A stretch of 64,000 nucleotides of DNA from Nelumbo lutea (Eukaryota > Streptophyta > Magnoliopsida > Proteales > Nelumbonaceae). The stretch spans positions 86,520,076 through 86,584,075 of the forward strand of contig JAKGHH010000002.1 in NCBI GenBank assembly GCA_022828595.1, written 5' to 3'. Shown piece after piece: positions 23,593 through 36,323 of this stretch (positions within the stretch are counted from its first letter, which is position 1; every line of letters begins with the position of its first letter). A program made the translations under genes and the position numbers. The notes under the pieces were generated by a model. It searched no databases and was not told where the DNA came from. It saw nothing but the letters and a program-made list of their open reading frames with translations.

Positions 23593-24922
23593 CCAAAGGA
23601 GAAGTAGCCCTTCAACCACAAATCAGTCGAGCACCACAAAGGGAAGCAACCACAAGGAAGTTGAAGCCACTACAACAACAGATATCAAGGGAGACCTAGC
23701 CGTCCTCCCACTTGCTACATTTGTGGGGAGGATCACTTGACTAGGAATTGCCCAAAGCGAGCGAAGTTGAATGCCCTCATTGCCAAACTAAGTGATGATG
23801 AGCAGAGTGAGGGGAATGGAGTACCTAGGCGCCAAGAGTGGGTGCCCTACAACTTTTCAATTCCATGGTGAAAAAAGGGGCTACCTCCAAATAGCCCACC
23901 TCAGTCAAGAGAGGACTGAGGTACGTCGACATATACCTTGGTGGGAAGCCAACCCAGGCCCTAGTTGACACAGGGGCCACTCACAATTTTATATCCATTG
24001 CAGAGGCCAAGAGAGCCAGGCTGGCCCAAAGCTATCAATACAAGTGCCAAACCCATTGAAGGGATGGCTCGTCGAGTTGGACTCTGAGTTGGCACCTGGA
24101 ATCAAAAGATTGACTTCTCCGTTGCACAATTGGATGACTTCGTTGTTGTCCTTGGCATGGAATTCTTGACACGGGCTAAAGCCACACCAACACCTCACCT
24201 CGACACCTTGTTGATCATGGATGAGTGGTCACCTTGCATGGTCGACATGATTACTTCTATTGACACAAAGAAGAAGCAAGTTTTGGCCTTTCAACTCCAA
24301 CTTCCATCCCCATATCAAGAGTCTCTGAGGAGCACAGCAGTAGCAACAACAGTCACTGCAACAAGAACTGATCATGACATCTCCAGCAAGAAGACAGTGC
24401 TGCTGCCATCTCAGTGTCAACAGAAGCTGCATCTGCAGCATAAGACACCAGCGCCCTCCACCAATGGGCCAAAGAAAAGACCCAAGGCCAACTCCGACAT
24501 CAGCCATACCTACCATCCTGGGAAGAGAGTGCCACCCACATGCTCTAGGAACCATCCCAACATTCGGCCTCCATTATGTCCACGTAGTAATCCTGTGAGG
24601 AGAGAACCTTAGGGAACATCCCTTAATATCCAACATCCTTTTGACTTAGATTCATCTTTCGCTCCAATCCCTACCTTAGCTAGTACTGCAAACCAAACTA
24701 AACCACACTTCACTTACCTTCAAGTCACTATCCAAGGACTCAACTTAGGACCTGGCCATAGGTTTCCCCATCACACTCAGCAACAACAAACCTATCCCCA
24801 AAGCAATTTCTTAGGCCTTGGAAGTGAAGAAGTTCGTGGATCATCTGATGAACCCTCCTTCACCAGTAGTAGACTCAAGAAGCATACAAGAGACAACGAA
24901 GCCTGAATTGAGTGGGGGAGAC
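23593..24922 (+). pseudogene. Gypsy gag-protease relic
   Basis: Plus-strand chromovirus-like relic. A CCHC zinc knuckle CYICGEDHLTRNC starts at 23713. The protease follows with ALVDTGATHNFIS (about 23960-24000) and then DDFVVVLGMEFLTRAKATPTP, in another frame (24130 on). Stops precede the knuckle. RT, RNase H and integrase are absent: the sequence runs through a low-similarity stretch to a polypurine tract (agtgggggagac, 24911-24922) and an LTR. It is either an internal-deletion derivative or a truncated copy. The left end is fused to copia DNA with no 5' LTR. Confidence 0.85.
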
Positions 24923-25358
24923 TGTCACAAGTGACAACTTTTTCGTGACATCAAGTGCCTTTGCCATGCTCACGACATGCCATCAGAGTGTTGTCTAGTG
25001 CGTCTGGGGTGGGGCTTCATATGTCTTTTGTAAGGGGGATTGCTGATGGAATTATTGTAATTATGTAGTATGATTTTCCAGTATTTCCATGTAATCTTTT
25101 GTCAAAGCACCAAAGGCTTAAGCTACTCTTTGAGGGGAGGTAGGTAGTTGAGAGGTGCCAAGATGGTGTAAAGGTTAAGCATGAGGTCCCCTCAACACAG
25201 AATTGTGTGCTTGTGCTTGTCATCTATTGCAATATAAAGTGCCTTTTTACTAATTTGTGTGCCATCTTTGTTGCCTTTTTTGTGTGTTTGCTTGCTTTCT
25301 TAGGCTTACTCGACCCACTCGAGTGTCGTACGGGGCCTCGCCGATTAGCCCCGTGACA
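24923..25358 (+). repeat. Gypsy 3' LTR (436 bp)
   Basis: Begins TGTCAC right after a polypurine tract and ends GTGACA, giving 6-bp inverted termini. The size is typical of chromovirus LTRs. No partner LTR is in the window, so the boundaries rest on the tract and the termini alone. A TATA-like tgcaatataaagtg is near 25228-25241. Confidence 0.7.
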
Positions 25359-26395
25359 CCTAGGGGTTCCTACTTGCAGTTCGCCAACACTACCATTGCC
25401 ACCTAAGATGGAAGGCCTAGCTCGAGAAGTTCAAGGGTCAAAGGAGAGATCCAGAGACTGCTACCTCTTATCAGATTACAAACTTTTATTTCATTTCTTT
25501 TGTTAATTTATTTATGTTTCTGCACTTTTAACTTTTAGTATTGTTTGAATTCTATATTTTTCTCAGTTTAATTAAATAATTTTTATATTTCTACACTTCC
25601 CTCTTGTGTTCTCTTGTCTAGATTTGAGTGTATATTAATTTTTCCCTCGCTTCCCTATGGATACGACTCGTTCTCACCCATTTACTACGTTAGTATTTGT
25701 TTAAGAATCGGAAAAATTTTATAAATATTAAACTGGTTTTCCAAAGTGCTTAACGACATGCTTCTGGACACACCATACACCTTGCTGGAAAGGATTTCGA
25801 TGTCGACTTACTTGGCTGATTCCTGTCTAACTTGGTCTCTGGTTTCCAAGCCAATGTTCTCCCACTCATTGATCTATTCCTTGGGGATAGTTGAAAGGTT
25901 AATCCTATGGGTGACCATTCTTTGTGATCAAGGAATAACCAGAGATTCTAATGTGAATAAGGTGGTAAGTCTACATATGGGGGTCTCCTTGAAAGACGAA
26001 GGAAGGACGAGGGCAAAGAGATATGCCAAAGGCTCTAGGTGATAGAATGGTGATCTCATTATGAGTTAAACCTCTATTTATAGGGAGAGAACCCGAGGTC
26101 TCGAAAGGAAGAAGCTAAAAGTGTTTGACTTCCATTAGGGAAAGGGAATCTTCGATTCGGTGTCAGTTGTCAAGGAACACCGTTAGGGTTTTACCACGAG
26201 TCTTATAAGATATCTAATGGATGAGCTTTCTTTTCGTATGAGGAATCTCATAATACACATAGACTACTTCCTTTTGCGAGTCTCTTAGACTAACGTGGCA
26301 TGAATGACATCAATATTAATCTTACATGTCTTTTAATCTTGTTGGGTGCTCTATCATGTGTGACGTTAGTAAATCACGTGCTTCTTTGCTCGCTT
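25359..26395. other. Unassigned repetitive-looking DNA
   Basis: No gene recognised. 25640-25720 (ccctatggatacgactcg and following) resembles the ends of Athila/Tat-type LTRs. A TATA-like tatttataggga lies near 26073. It could be remains of one or two LTRs, but no termini or partners were found. Confidence 0.4.
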
Positions 26396-26720
26396 CTGAC
26401 CTACGATGAACTTGATCTCATTATAGGTCTGCGATGGCTTTGAGCTCATCATTGTCTCGCGGAAATTCTGAGCTCATCGTAGGTTCATGACGGCTTTGTG
26501 CTCATCATGAGTTTGAGATGGATCTAATCTCATCGCAGCCTCGTGATGGCTTTATGCCCATCGCAAGCTCACGATGGCTCTGAGTTTGTGTTCATCATTG
26601 CAGTTTCGGGTCTACTACGGGCATATGGTGGTCTTGAGCTCATCACAAGCTCATTTCATGCTTTGAGCTTATTGCAAGTCTATGTAGACTCTGAGCTCAT
26701 CGTGAATGTGAGCCGAGTTA
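26396..26720. repeat. Degenerate GAGCTCATC tandem repeat
   Basis: About nine irregular units of roughly 30-36 bp built on 'gatggctttgagctcatcg'. The units are diverged and vary in spacing. No coding role is apparent. Confidence 0.6.
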
Positions 26721-26994
26721 TGAACTTGTCATGGGTGTTCCTGTGGCATGGGTTTAGCACCTTCTGTGCCACCACAGTTGTGGTGATCAACGTACATGGA
26801 GCATCAGACTTCAAATAGAACAACTCTAAATAACATTAGAAAAAATAAAAATTAAATATTCAGATCATTGGCCCATATTTGAGAACCAAATTCTCAGATT
26901 TCATGTTGACTAGGTCAAATCGGCTAGACTAGTTGTTGCCGATTTGATATTTCTTTCAAATCTAATCCAGTTTAGTTCAAGAACTGAACACAGT

Positions 26995-27006
26995 GCTCTA
27001 ATACCA
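26995..27006 (-). other. Copia primer binding site (diverged copy)
   Basis: The minus strand reads TGGTATTAGAGC, complementary to the initiator-Met tRNA 3' end except for small changes. It adjoins the LTR beginning at 27008. This shows that the LTR is a 5' LTR and that the element ran leftward; only a short leader remains. Confidence 0.8.
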
Positions 27007-27007
27007 C

Positions 27008-28758
27008 TATTGGATGAGTTAGAATCTAGAATATGGATAGCCGAACTTGGTTTAATGGCTGGCTGGAGTTAAAAATTTTTTAACCCAACCCAGGAACTGG
27101 TTTCCTAGAGATTATGAAATTTAAAATTTCTAGATCGATCTTGCACTGGACTAGACTAGTTTTGAAACCAAAATTAAAACTAATTGTAACTAATATGGGG
27201 TCCAAAAATCTCAGCTTCCGTAGTGATAGTTCACACTCAAAATCAGTCCAAAAAACTGGTTTTCAACCAAAGATGGCATAGTGAATGAGAAACCGATTTA
27301 GCAACATTATTTTCTACAAAAACTGCTATCCAACTGCCTTGGATCGATTGGAATTTGTGAGCCTGATGTCCCCAAAATTTTTATTGCAAAAATAGAGTGG
27401 GAAAATTGATAAAAATCAATTCTTCCAATGCCTAGGTTGAACTAGGGTTTCTATGAGACAAGAGAGAAGAGGAGAGAGCAAGAGAGTGAAGAGAACAAGT
27501 TCTATTTGCACTCTCCTGATCTAATTAGGAGATTATCCAAATCTGACTTGGATTTGTACTATTTTAAAAGATAAACATTACCCTCTTAGGAGGATAGGTG
27601 CTCCATACCCAGAACCATGCCTAATTTCGACCCAAATCACATGACAACTTAAGACGTCATGTAACAGCTTAACTAATCTCATTAGTAATGGGCCTCTGGC
27701 CCATTTTCTTCAAAGACTTACATCCCTAGGTGTTGCATGGCCACTTTAGGCTTGATATTGTATGTCATGGGACCCCACAAAGGTCTCACACAAGTCCATG
27801 AGGGTTTTTTCCCACCTTTGAAAGAGGTTGAGCTGAATTCACTACTCAGGGTAGTGAACACCTGACCCAATCATCTTGGGCTCAGTCAGGGCCCGACATT
27901 TACACCTAAATGATCATTAAACTCAGCCACCCTATGAATACCCAAGCATAATGGACTTATGTGATACAAATCCCATCAGGTAATCTATCTTGTAATGATA
28001 TCTTACGCTTTACCTCTTGGCTCATAATCATTAGTACACTGCCCATAGGGAAGGACCTCTCCCCTAACTACAAGATACAGTGTTACACTCTCTTCTTGGA
28101 TGGATCTTAGCATTAAAATCTTTTGCAAACCTTTTTCATAAAATAGTAAGATAATAATGTATAAATATATTTTACAAAACTAGATTTCAAAGGGGTCAAA
28201 CCACCAAAGAGAGTGCAAAGCCTGATATTCACTTTGTCTAACAAAGGGGTCAAACCAATCACTATGTTCATCCACTTAGTTAATTTCCTAAAATTCCCCA
28301 ACATGCCTAGATATTTTGACCCATGATGGATCTCACTATTTGGTACATCAAAGGCAACCTGGTCCACTAACTAGTATAGCATCATAATCAAGTTTGGGGT
28401 TATGTGTAACTTTCTAGTTTTGCCCATCTATCTCTAAGGTCCATGACATGATTGGAAATTGGTCTAGGTTTAGTATTTCTTCCAAACATCTACTGCCTGT
28501 GCTTGGGGTTTAACCCTAGCAGCTAAGACAAGCTGCTCCAACTATTTGGCAACACACCAGTGTCAACCTTATTAGGATAAACTACCCAAGTATATCCAAT
28601 GGTTGAGAAATTTTTAAACTAGTGTGTGTCTAGTTTAAGGGGTAACTCACAAAAAACATACCATCATTAACATGAAACAATAATATACTTTATTCATTTA
28701 CAGATAAATGTTTATTTACATCAATCTAATTAGAGCTAAGGACATGAATTGTCTAACA
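27008..28758 (-). repeat. Old copia 5' LTR
   Basis: A 1751-bp relative of the window's copia LTR family, visibly more diverged than the others (about 80% by eye in the best block near 28250-28420). It ends with the terminus gtctaaca. Internal sequence survives only as a short leader left of 26995. The termini have decayed (TATTGGATGAG instead of TGAAAGGATGAG). Confidence 0.8.
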
Positions 28759-28759
28759 T

Positions 28760-29640
28760 TTTCTTCCCCTCTACCACATCATGAATCAATATTTTTTTGT
28801 CACCGCATAGCACATGGATTTTCTGCTTGTATGGCACATCATAAATTAAAATGTTCACCATTGCATTGACATGGATTTTCCACCCCTTAAGCACATCATA
28901 AATCCAAATGTTTATCGGTCCATAGCACATGGATTTTCCACCTCTTTGTCACATCATGAATCAAATTGTTTTCCGCTGCATAGCATATAAATTTTCCACC
29001 CCTCTAGCATGTCATGAATAAAAAAGATTGTTGTTGTATAGCACATGGATTTTCTACTCCTTTGGTACATCACAAATCAAAACATTCATCGCTTCATAGC
29101 ATATGAATTTTTTGCCCCTTTGGTACATCATGGATGAAAAAGTTTATTGATGCATTACACATGAGTCTTTTGCCCCTCTAGCACATCATGAATCATAATT
29201 TTCACTACTTTATAGCACATGAATTTTCCACCACATTTGCACATCATAAAGCACTGATCTCCGCTCTATGGCACATGAAAGTTTCCACCACATTTGCACA
29301 TAACGGATCATTGCTTTTCTTCTCAATAACACATGGGTTCTTTCACCACACTAGCACATGACAAATAATCTATATCCTCCACTCTACAGCACATGAATTT
29401 TCTACTTCAATTGCACATTACAAATCACCGATTTCTTTTCCCTATAGCACATGGGTTTTCTGCCCCTTTAGCACATCACCAATTATTTATGTACATCGCT
29501 GAATAGAAGTTTAATTTTTTTGTCACACTAGCACACAACAAACTACAATATTCCTTTTATTGACAACACATCAAGAATTTTTCACCACACTGGTACATTA
29601 TTTATTTAAATTTCATGTTTTCTCACATTATTGCATATAG
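28760..29640. repeat. 59-bp minisatellite, about 14 units
   Basis: Tandem units of about 59 bp with the core 'agcacatggattttccacc' followed by 'agcacatcatgaatc'. Core starts recur near 28808, 28867, 28925, 28983, 29041, 29100, 29159, 29217, 29272, 29331, 29391, 29449, 29510 and 29570. The array begins right at the end of the old copia LTR and grows more diverged to the right. Confidence 0.88.
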
Positions 29641-30219
29641 TTGACCTTGGACCACAAAGTCATCCATACTTGTTTGAAAGGTCACTTTGCCAAGAATAAA
29701 TGGCCTCCACATGATGGAATGATGTTGTACAAGAACCCTTCTTCTTTGCCTTAACCATCCTTTTCTCACTCCTTTTCCAAGCCTACCCTTTGAAAAAATC
29801 CCCATGTGCTTCTTTTGTCTTTGTTGTTTTGTAGCATGCTACCTCACAACAAAGAGGGGTAGTCAATAAGGGATCACGATTGGTTGGGTCATTCCAAAGA
29901 AAGATAGAGATAAGAGAAACAGAATGAGGGAGAGAAAGAAGGAAGGAAAGAGGTTGAGTGAGATTAAGAGGAGAGAATGATAGACTAAAAATTGGTCGCT
30001 GCTGTTGTGATTGAAGTGACGACTAGGAAGGTATAGAAATGGCAGGACCAAGAAAAGGAAGAAAGGAAAAGCATAGGAAGGAGGGAAAGAGAAAGAAAGA
30101 AAGACAGAGAAAGAGAGAAGGTGGGAGAGAAACAGAGGAGGAGATTTCATTGTTGTTGTACAATGCGCTCCAACCTCTCCCATTTTTGCAACACATTGCA
30201 ATGGTGATGATGAAATAGG
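29641..30219. other. No gene; purine-rich tract
   Basis: After the minisatellite there is mixed sequence, then a strongly purine-biased plus strand (29890-30220, GAAAG/GGAAA words). The long open frames on the minus strand here are low-complexity Ser/Phe/Leu/Pro reading of the tract, not genes. Confidence 0.7.
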
Positions 30220-30325
30220 GGAAAGGAAAGGGAGATAACAAAGGGGAAGAAGGATAAGAGGGAGAGGGAAAGGGAGATAACAAAGGGGAAGAAGGATAAG
30301 AGGGAGAGGGAAAGGGAGAAAGGGG
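30220..30325. repeat. 42-bp tandem duplication in purine tract
   Basis: The word 'gggagataacaaagggg' recurs exactly 42 bp apart (agataaca at 30233 and 30275), with a partial third unit after 30300. Confidence 0.85.
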
Positions 30326-30620
30326 GAGAAGGAAGAGGAGTTCATAGTCATTGGATTGGTGTCGAGAGGTAAAAGATGAATAGTAGAGTTTTCAAATTAG
30401 CCTAAATTGAAAACCATAATTTATATTTATATGTAGGGTTAAGGGTGTTTTTATAAATTTAGGAAAGTTTAGGGGTAATATGGTTAATTAAGTCTAAGGG
30501 CATCAAACTGAGATTCTAATCCAATGGTGGGGATTTTGGGTAAAAAATGGAGGGTGGAGATGAGTTTGATTATACATAGTGGTTTTATCTGTGTGTGCCA
30601 ATGTGATTGGCCGAAATGAA

Positions 30621-31930
30621 TTCTTTTTAGATTAAAGGTAATTAGGTGTATTTTTGGATGAAATTTGGTAGCATGAGGTTTTTAGGCATTCTAGATTGAT
30701 TGGTGGGGGTTAGGTTGGCTAAACTAGGCCCGAATCAAGTAAATCTAGAGGAAGTTTATTCAATCAATCTAGACCTTCAAAATGGACCCTTTATAAGATA
30801 AAGGGGTAAAGAAGGGTATTTTTGGTTGAAATTTGATAAGACCAAGCTTTTTGGAATTCTGGATCTAATGGTGATGTTTGATTGGTTAAGGGGGATCAAG
30901 ATCATGGAAATTTGGGTTGATGAGATGATATGAAATAGAGCCTCAATTTGATGGAGGGCTAATGGGGGAGTTTTGAATTGAAAAATTTATGGGTAGATAT
31001 TTTGGTATATGCGGAGTTTAGTGGTATAATCTGATTGGTTTGAAGTTGTCAGGATTAAGGGGGATCTGGGTTATAGGTGTTTAGGATAACAAGAGGGTTT
31101 GAAATAGAATCTTTGCTTGATAGAGTGGTAAATGGGGGAATTTAGAATTAAAATTTATGGGTAGGTATTTTAGGAGGTCTTATATCTATTGGTAGTGTTT
31201 GATTTAATGGTCGAGGTGTAAATAGGGGCTAACCAAGGTCATTAGATTAATGTTAGGTAGATTTAATGGTGGATATGGTGGTAAATTTTTTTTTAGATTG
31301 AAGGGCAATTAGGGGTATTTTTAGCTGAAATTTGGCAGTATGAGGTTTTTGGGTATTCTGGATTGATTAGTGGAGTCAAGTTTGCTAAACTGGGCATAAA
31401 GAAGATAGATCTAGATGGAGATTTTTCAGTTAATCTAAACATTTAGAATGGAACCTTTATGTGTTGGAGGGGTAAAGAATGGTATTTTTGGTTGAAATTT
31501 GATAAGACTAGGCCTTTTAGAATTCTAGATCTGATGGTGATGTCTTATTGGCTTAAGGAGATCAAGATCGTAAAAATTTAGGTCAATTAGATGATTTGAA
31601 ATAGGATCATAGTTTGATGGAGGGCTAAATTGGGCAGTTTTGAATTAAAAATTTATGGTTAGATATTTTGGTATATGCAAAGTTTAGTGGTATGATTTGA
31701 GTAGTTCAATAGTGTTAGGATTAAGAGGAATCTAGATTATAGGTGTTTAGGATAACAAGAGGGTTTGAAATAGAATCTTTGCTTGATGGAGGGGTAAATG
31801 GGGAAATTTGGAATTAAAAAGGTCTTAGGTCTGTTAATGGTGTTTGATCTAATGCTCAAGGTGTAAATGGGAGTTAATTAGGGTCATCAGAATGGTGTCA
31901 GGTAAATTTAATGGTGGATATAATATTTTT
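30621..31930. repeat. ~666-bp tandem duplication with internal subrepeats
   Basis: 30621-31286 and 31287-31930 are two diverged copies. 'gcatgaggtttttaggcattctagattgatt' style blocks, 'gaaatttgataaga' blocks and 'ggtgtttaggataacaagagg' recur at an offset of about 666 bp. Inside each copy, blocks around 'tatttttggttgaaatttg' recur again at about 180-200 bp. The identity of the parent sequence is unknown. Confidence 0.8.
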
Positions 31931-34900
31931 TGGGCTAAAATTTGGGTTCTTTGGATTTTTTAATGTTTTGAAGAGATCAGAATGGTCTGATTGGGTGTTC
32001 AGAGTGAACTAGGGGTTCAGACGAAGGACCAAGCAAAATCGGGTGCTAATAATGGTAGAAATATATAAATGGTACATTCTAATCAATACAATTCGTTGAA
32101 ATGTAAGCTTGGCTTGATAGTTGGTAAAATGAAGGAATTTTGGGATAAAATTTGGTGGATAAACATTTTTGGTTCAGATTAAGGTTTTAACTTATGGTTT
32201 ATAAATTAATAAGAAGATTTGAAATTGAATCTTCCTTGATTTGGATTGGAATGTAGGAATTTAAGGCTGAAATTGGGTGGGTGGATTATTTTGAGGATTT
32301 TGGAATTACTAATAAGTGTTTGATTGCCTAGCCTATGACTTCTTGTGTGCTTTAATCATAGGCATCGAGTTAGAATCTTTGTTGATTGAATGGTTAAACA
32401 AGGGAATTTTGACTTGAAATTTGGCTTGTGAGCATGGATTAAGATGAGGAGTTGGTGTAAGGTTCAGATCTACAAAAGGATTCTTGATTTTGGTTGTTTA
32501 GCTATATTCATTTAGGGTTGTTGAATAGAATCTTGACATTTTTTATGTTGATCATTCTAGATTTGAGGTGTGATTTGGGGGTTGATCATATCTTAGTATC
32601 CTTGTGGAAATGGATGTATTGGATTTGATTTTGTTGAGTTAAGGTTAAAACATTGTGTAGATCAAGACCATTAAAGAGGAAGCTAGTATGTTAAATAGTG
32701 AATCTTTAGAGTTTGGTCATGAAATTTAATGTGTAACTAAGTTATAGTTTTCTTAGTCTAGGAATCATATCTAATTGGGTTACTAAAGCCTACATAGTGT
32801 CAAATGTTGATCTCAATGTCCTTATTAATCAGGGGTTTAGTTTATTAGTTAAATGATTGACATGTGGGTTGCACTGAAAAGTGGAATTTTGGGTTCAATA
32901 AGTTTCAAGTTGATTTGATTATGTTTTCAAGTGTTGGGGTCTTCAAAGAGGGTATAAAGAGGTAGGGTGAATGAACTGAGCAAAAACTGGGTGCTGACAA
33001 CAATAAATCTAATGGTACACCATTCTTTGATTATTTGAAATTGGCATGTTCAACGCATTGTACACACTTTCTAGTCTTTTAAGAAGGAAAGACTTGAAGT
33101 TCAAATCAAAAAAGTATTTTTAAGAATAGATATGTTAGAGCATAAATCACATGTTAATTTCTGAAAAATTAAAGTGTGTCTTTCTAAGTTTGAGTTATGA
33201 CAAAGAAACACTTAAATGACCACATAAAAAATGTAATTTAGTTTTTCTTAGAATACCTTTACTATATTTGTAAAATATAGATTTTTCACATATAGAAACC
33301 CATATTAATCTAACAAAGCCAAAATTAGATAACTACATTTTAAGCTTGTTCTTTGTTTTCCAAGCAAATCATTAATAATTGAATGAATACTTATAATTTA
33401 TTTTATAAAGCTTGATAAATTAAGAAATATTCTATTAAATTCAATTTCTAGCAATCAAATTACATCAATATCAGACAATGATACTGCCAGTTTGTCATCT
33501 CGTTTATAATTTTGGATTATAGATTGGATTACTTATTTCATATTGTATTATAATAAAGAACAACGTCAACAAGAGTCCAAACAAACCAAATTGTAAATTA
33601 CATGATTATTGTTAAGCATCATAGTTAATTGGATTTAGGCATAATAAATAATTCCATGCATTGATTTGTTAATATATGATGTTTATTTTTATTATAAATT
33701 TTTTTTGTAGGCTAGGTGGTTAGGTAAAATAACATATTAAAAAATATATTAGTTTAACTTTTCTATTAAAATTATAATTAAGCTTTGAATTTAAATAATT
33801 ATAAAATCTAAAAACGTAATTCATATCATGCAAATTCTATTAAATTCTATATAAATAAATATTTATTAATTAAAAACATACGATGCTTTAAAATAACAAA
33901 TTTAACTATTCAATTAAAATCAATAGGCTGAAATTCATTTAATTATGGTATCTAAATTTTATTACATTTGTATACACCAACAAACTTGTAATATTGTTTA
34001 AAACAAATTATTTTAAAAGCTTAATTTTTTTTCTTTATGGGTAATAACTACTTTTTCATTAATGTATTTTTACTACTTAAACTAAAACTTTTAAAATTAA
34101 ACCCAAAAATAAAACTTTCTCTCTCCATATTAACTCTATTTATAGAAAGTACATTTTTTGTGTGTTGGCTCTTTAATTATGTCTTTGAAGAATATAGTAA
34201 TAGTAGTAATAATAAAAACTTTCTAAACTTAGTTATTCTAGAATTTATGTAAAAATCCAGTTATACCAACCTTTACCGCCTAGTCATTAAATTTTCTTGT
34301 TGTGATGATAAGAATAATATTATGGAATTATGATATTAAGGTTGTATTGATAATAAAAATAAGAAATTTTGAGTTTATAGAATTGTGTAATTTAAAATAT
34401 AAATACATAGTCAAGGAAGAAAGAAAGTTATAGTTGAGAATTTCTTTCAAGGTTAGAATATTTTGAGAGACGGAAGAAGAAAGAGTAAGAACATAAAGCT
34501 TGGAGACTAAAAGTAAGTTATAGTCACTTCTTTGATTCTTGGTTAGTTTTACCAGTAATCTTTAGTGTTAGTATTGTTTTCCAATATTCATCATATGTTT
34601 GTGATGTTTAAAAATGATATAAATAATTATTGTTAAATAAGTAGTTCAAATTTTTTAAAGCTTAATATTTTTATAAATTTATTTTAAATAAACATTGTTT
34701 GTTTTTAAAAAATTATTTTTTCTAAATAAATATTTTTGTAGTTTCCTTTTGCTGTACAAATTTATTTTTAGAGTTTAATGTTTTTACTCTTTAGAGTCAT
34801 CGGGTTTTTTTTAATTATAAATGTTTCCTTTGATATAAAACCTACTTTACTTTTATTTAGTAGAAGAACTTCATTACAAATAAAGGATGTTTTGTAGGTT

Positions 34901-35984
34901 TTAAATAACTAAAAGAAAGGATTTCTATATTAAATAGTATTTTTGTTTAGTTTATTTTATTCTTGAGGTTTTTATAGACATTTTATTCTTGAGTTAGGTA
35001 ATTATGAAAAACCAATTTTCTCTAGGCTTCTTTTACTTGGAAGTACATCTTTACAAGAAATTCCAATCACCACCTATATCCTTATACTAGAGTTATGATG
35101 AGAGAATGATGGTTCTTAGGTAATTTTTCATATATATATTTTTAATAATTTTATATTGATTAATTATTTATTAGTTCTATTAGAGATCATGCCCTTAGTT
35201 GAAAAATAACTCAACATGTTTCTTTAAGGTAATTTTAATTTATCTATTGAGTTATTTTAATGATACTCATTTTGTGAGAAATATTTAGTTATATACAATA
35301 GTATAGTAATGGCTTAATTAAGAGTTCTATTTGTATCAAAATTCAAAGTAGTGTTTAGAAATAGTCTAATATTAAGATTTTTTATTTAATTTGACAATTT
35401 TGGGAAATAAATAAAGTAATAAAATGGAAATTCTTTTCTGAATAGTTAATCTTGTACGTGAATAGTAGAATTAGTAGAATTTTTTACATCAACCATTTAA
35501 TTGAACTAATGTTCATTTTTTGTTAAAATTCTATTTGATGTTTAGAATAAACTCTTTGAAAGTAAAATTATTATTATTTTGTTTAAATTAAACATCTAAT
35601 ATGAATGCGTTTGATTATTGTCTTATAGTTTTTAGATCCTATTTCATTATATAGTTTATAATAATTTCCTAAATGATTTACATTAGGTTCTACCGATCTC
35701 TAATAGTATAACATGCATGGGTGTGTTTATTAAAACTCTTCATGAAAAATCAATTTTTGAGATCTCCATTATCTATGTATTTATTTGTATTTGTCATCTA
35801 TTAGGCTAATATGGTACCATATAAAGTAAATACTCTTGAATGCATGCAAAGAAAACTATATAATTAATGAAGCGATCTTGTCCTTTTTGTCCACTATTAA
35901 TCACCATGTATAGTGCGTATACTTTTCTACTTGTAACTGATAACTCCAACCAATATCTATATATTGTATTGTTTACTCAATAAC
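31931..35984. other. AT-rich intergenic DNA
   Basis: No gene, LTR or RNA gene recognised. 31931-33010 continues the style of the tandem duplication (gaaattt, gggtgcta words). 33010-35984 is strongly AT-rich with many A/T runs and only short, unconvincing open frames. Confidence 0.7.
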
Positions 35985-36323
35985 TAGACTTATTCAAGGG
36001 TCCAGCTGAGCTTTGCCTTTTCATTAATAAAAAATTCACAATTTAAGCCCGAGCTCGACCCTTATATAAAGCCCATAGCATGGTTTGGACATAATCTATA
36101 GTGTAATTTAATAAATAAATATTATATTAGTTTGGTTATAATTAATAATCAAATTTATATTATTAATATATATTTTTACTATATGTAATATTATCAAACT
36201 GGACTTGAGAAAGCTTATTTGAGTCTAAGCCATGGGTCTAAAATTTTGTCCAGTGTCCAAGCTCAATAAAGAATGGGTTGGGTTGGGCTAGCCTATCAAT
36301 ACCTTGGCCCATGAATAGGTCTA
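35985..36323. mobile_element. MITE candidate (339 bp)
   Basis: Imperfect terminal inverted repeats: TAGACTTATTCAAGGGTCCAG at the left end resembles the reverse complement of the right end, TAGACCTATTCATGGGCCAAG. The interior is AT-rich and carries GAGCTCG/GGGCTAG words near both ends. No coding capacity. A clear target duplication was not found, so the superfamily is open. Confidence 0.5.

Noticed and set aside
24229..24612. Overlapping open frames on both strands after the gypsy protease
   Set aside because: They overlap on opposite strands and show no domain; only the protease-continuing frame to about 24300 is supported.
29863..30351. 162-codon Ser/Phe/Leu/Pro-rich frame
   Set aside because: It is the reading of a purine-rich low-complexity tract with internal tandem copies; composition alone explains it.
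33010..35984. Possible hidden genes or tRNAs in the AT-rich region
   Set aside because: No convincing coding frame and no tRNA-like boxes were recognised by reading; a tRNA scan was not possible here.
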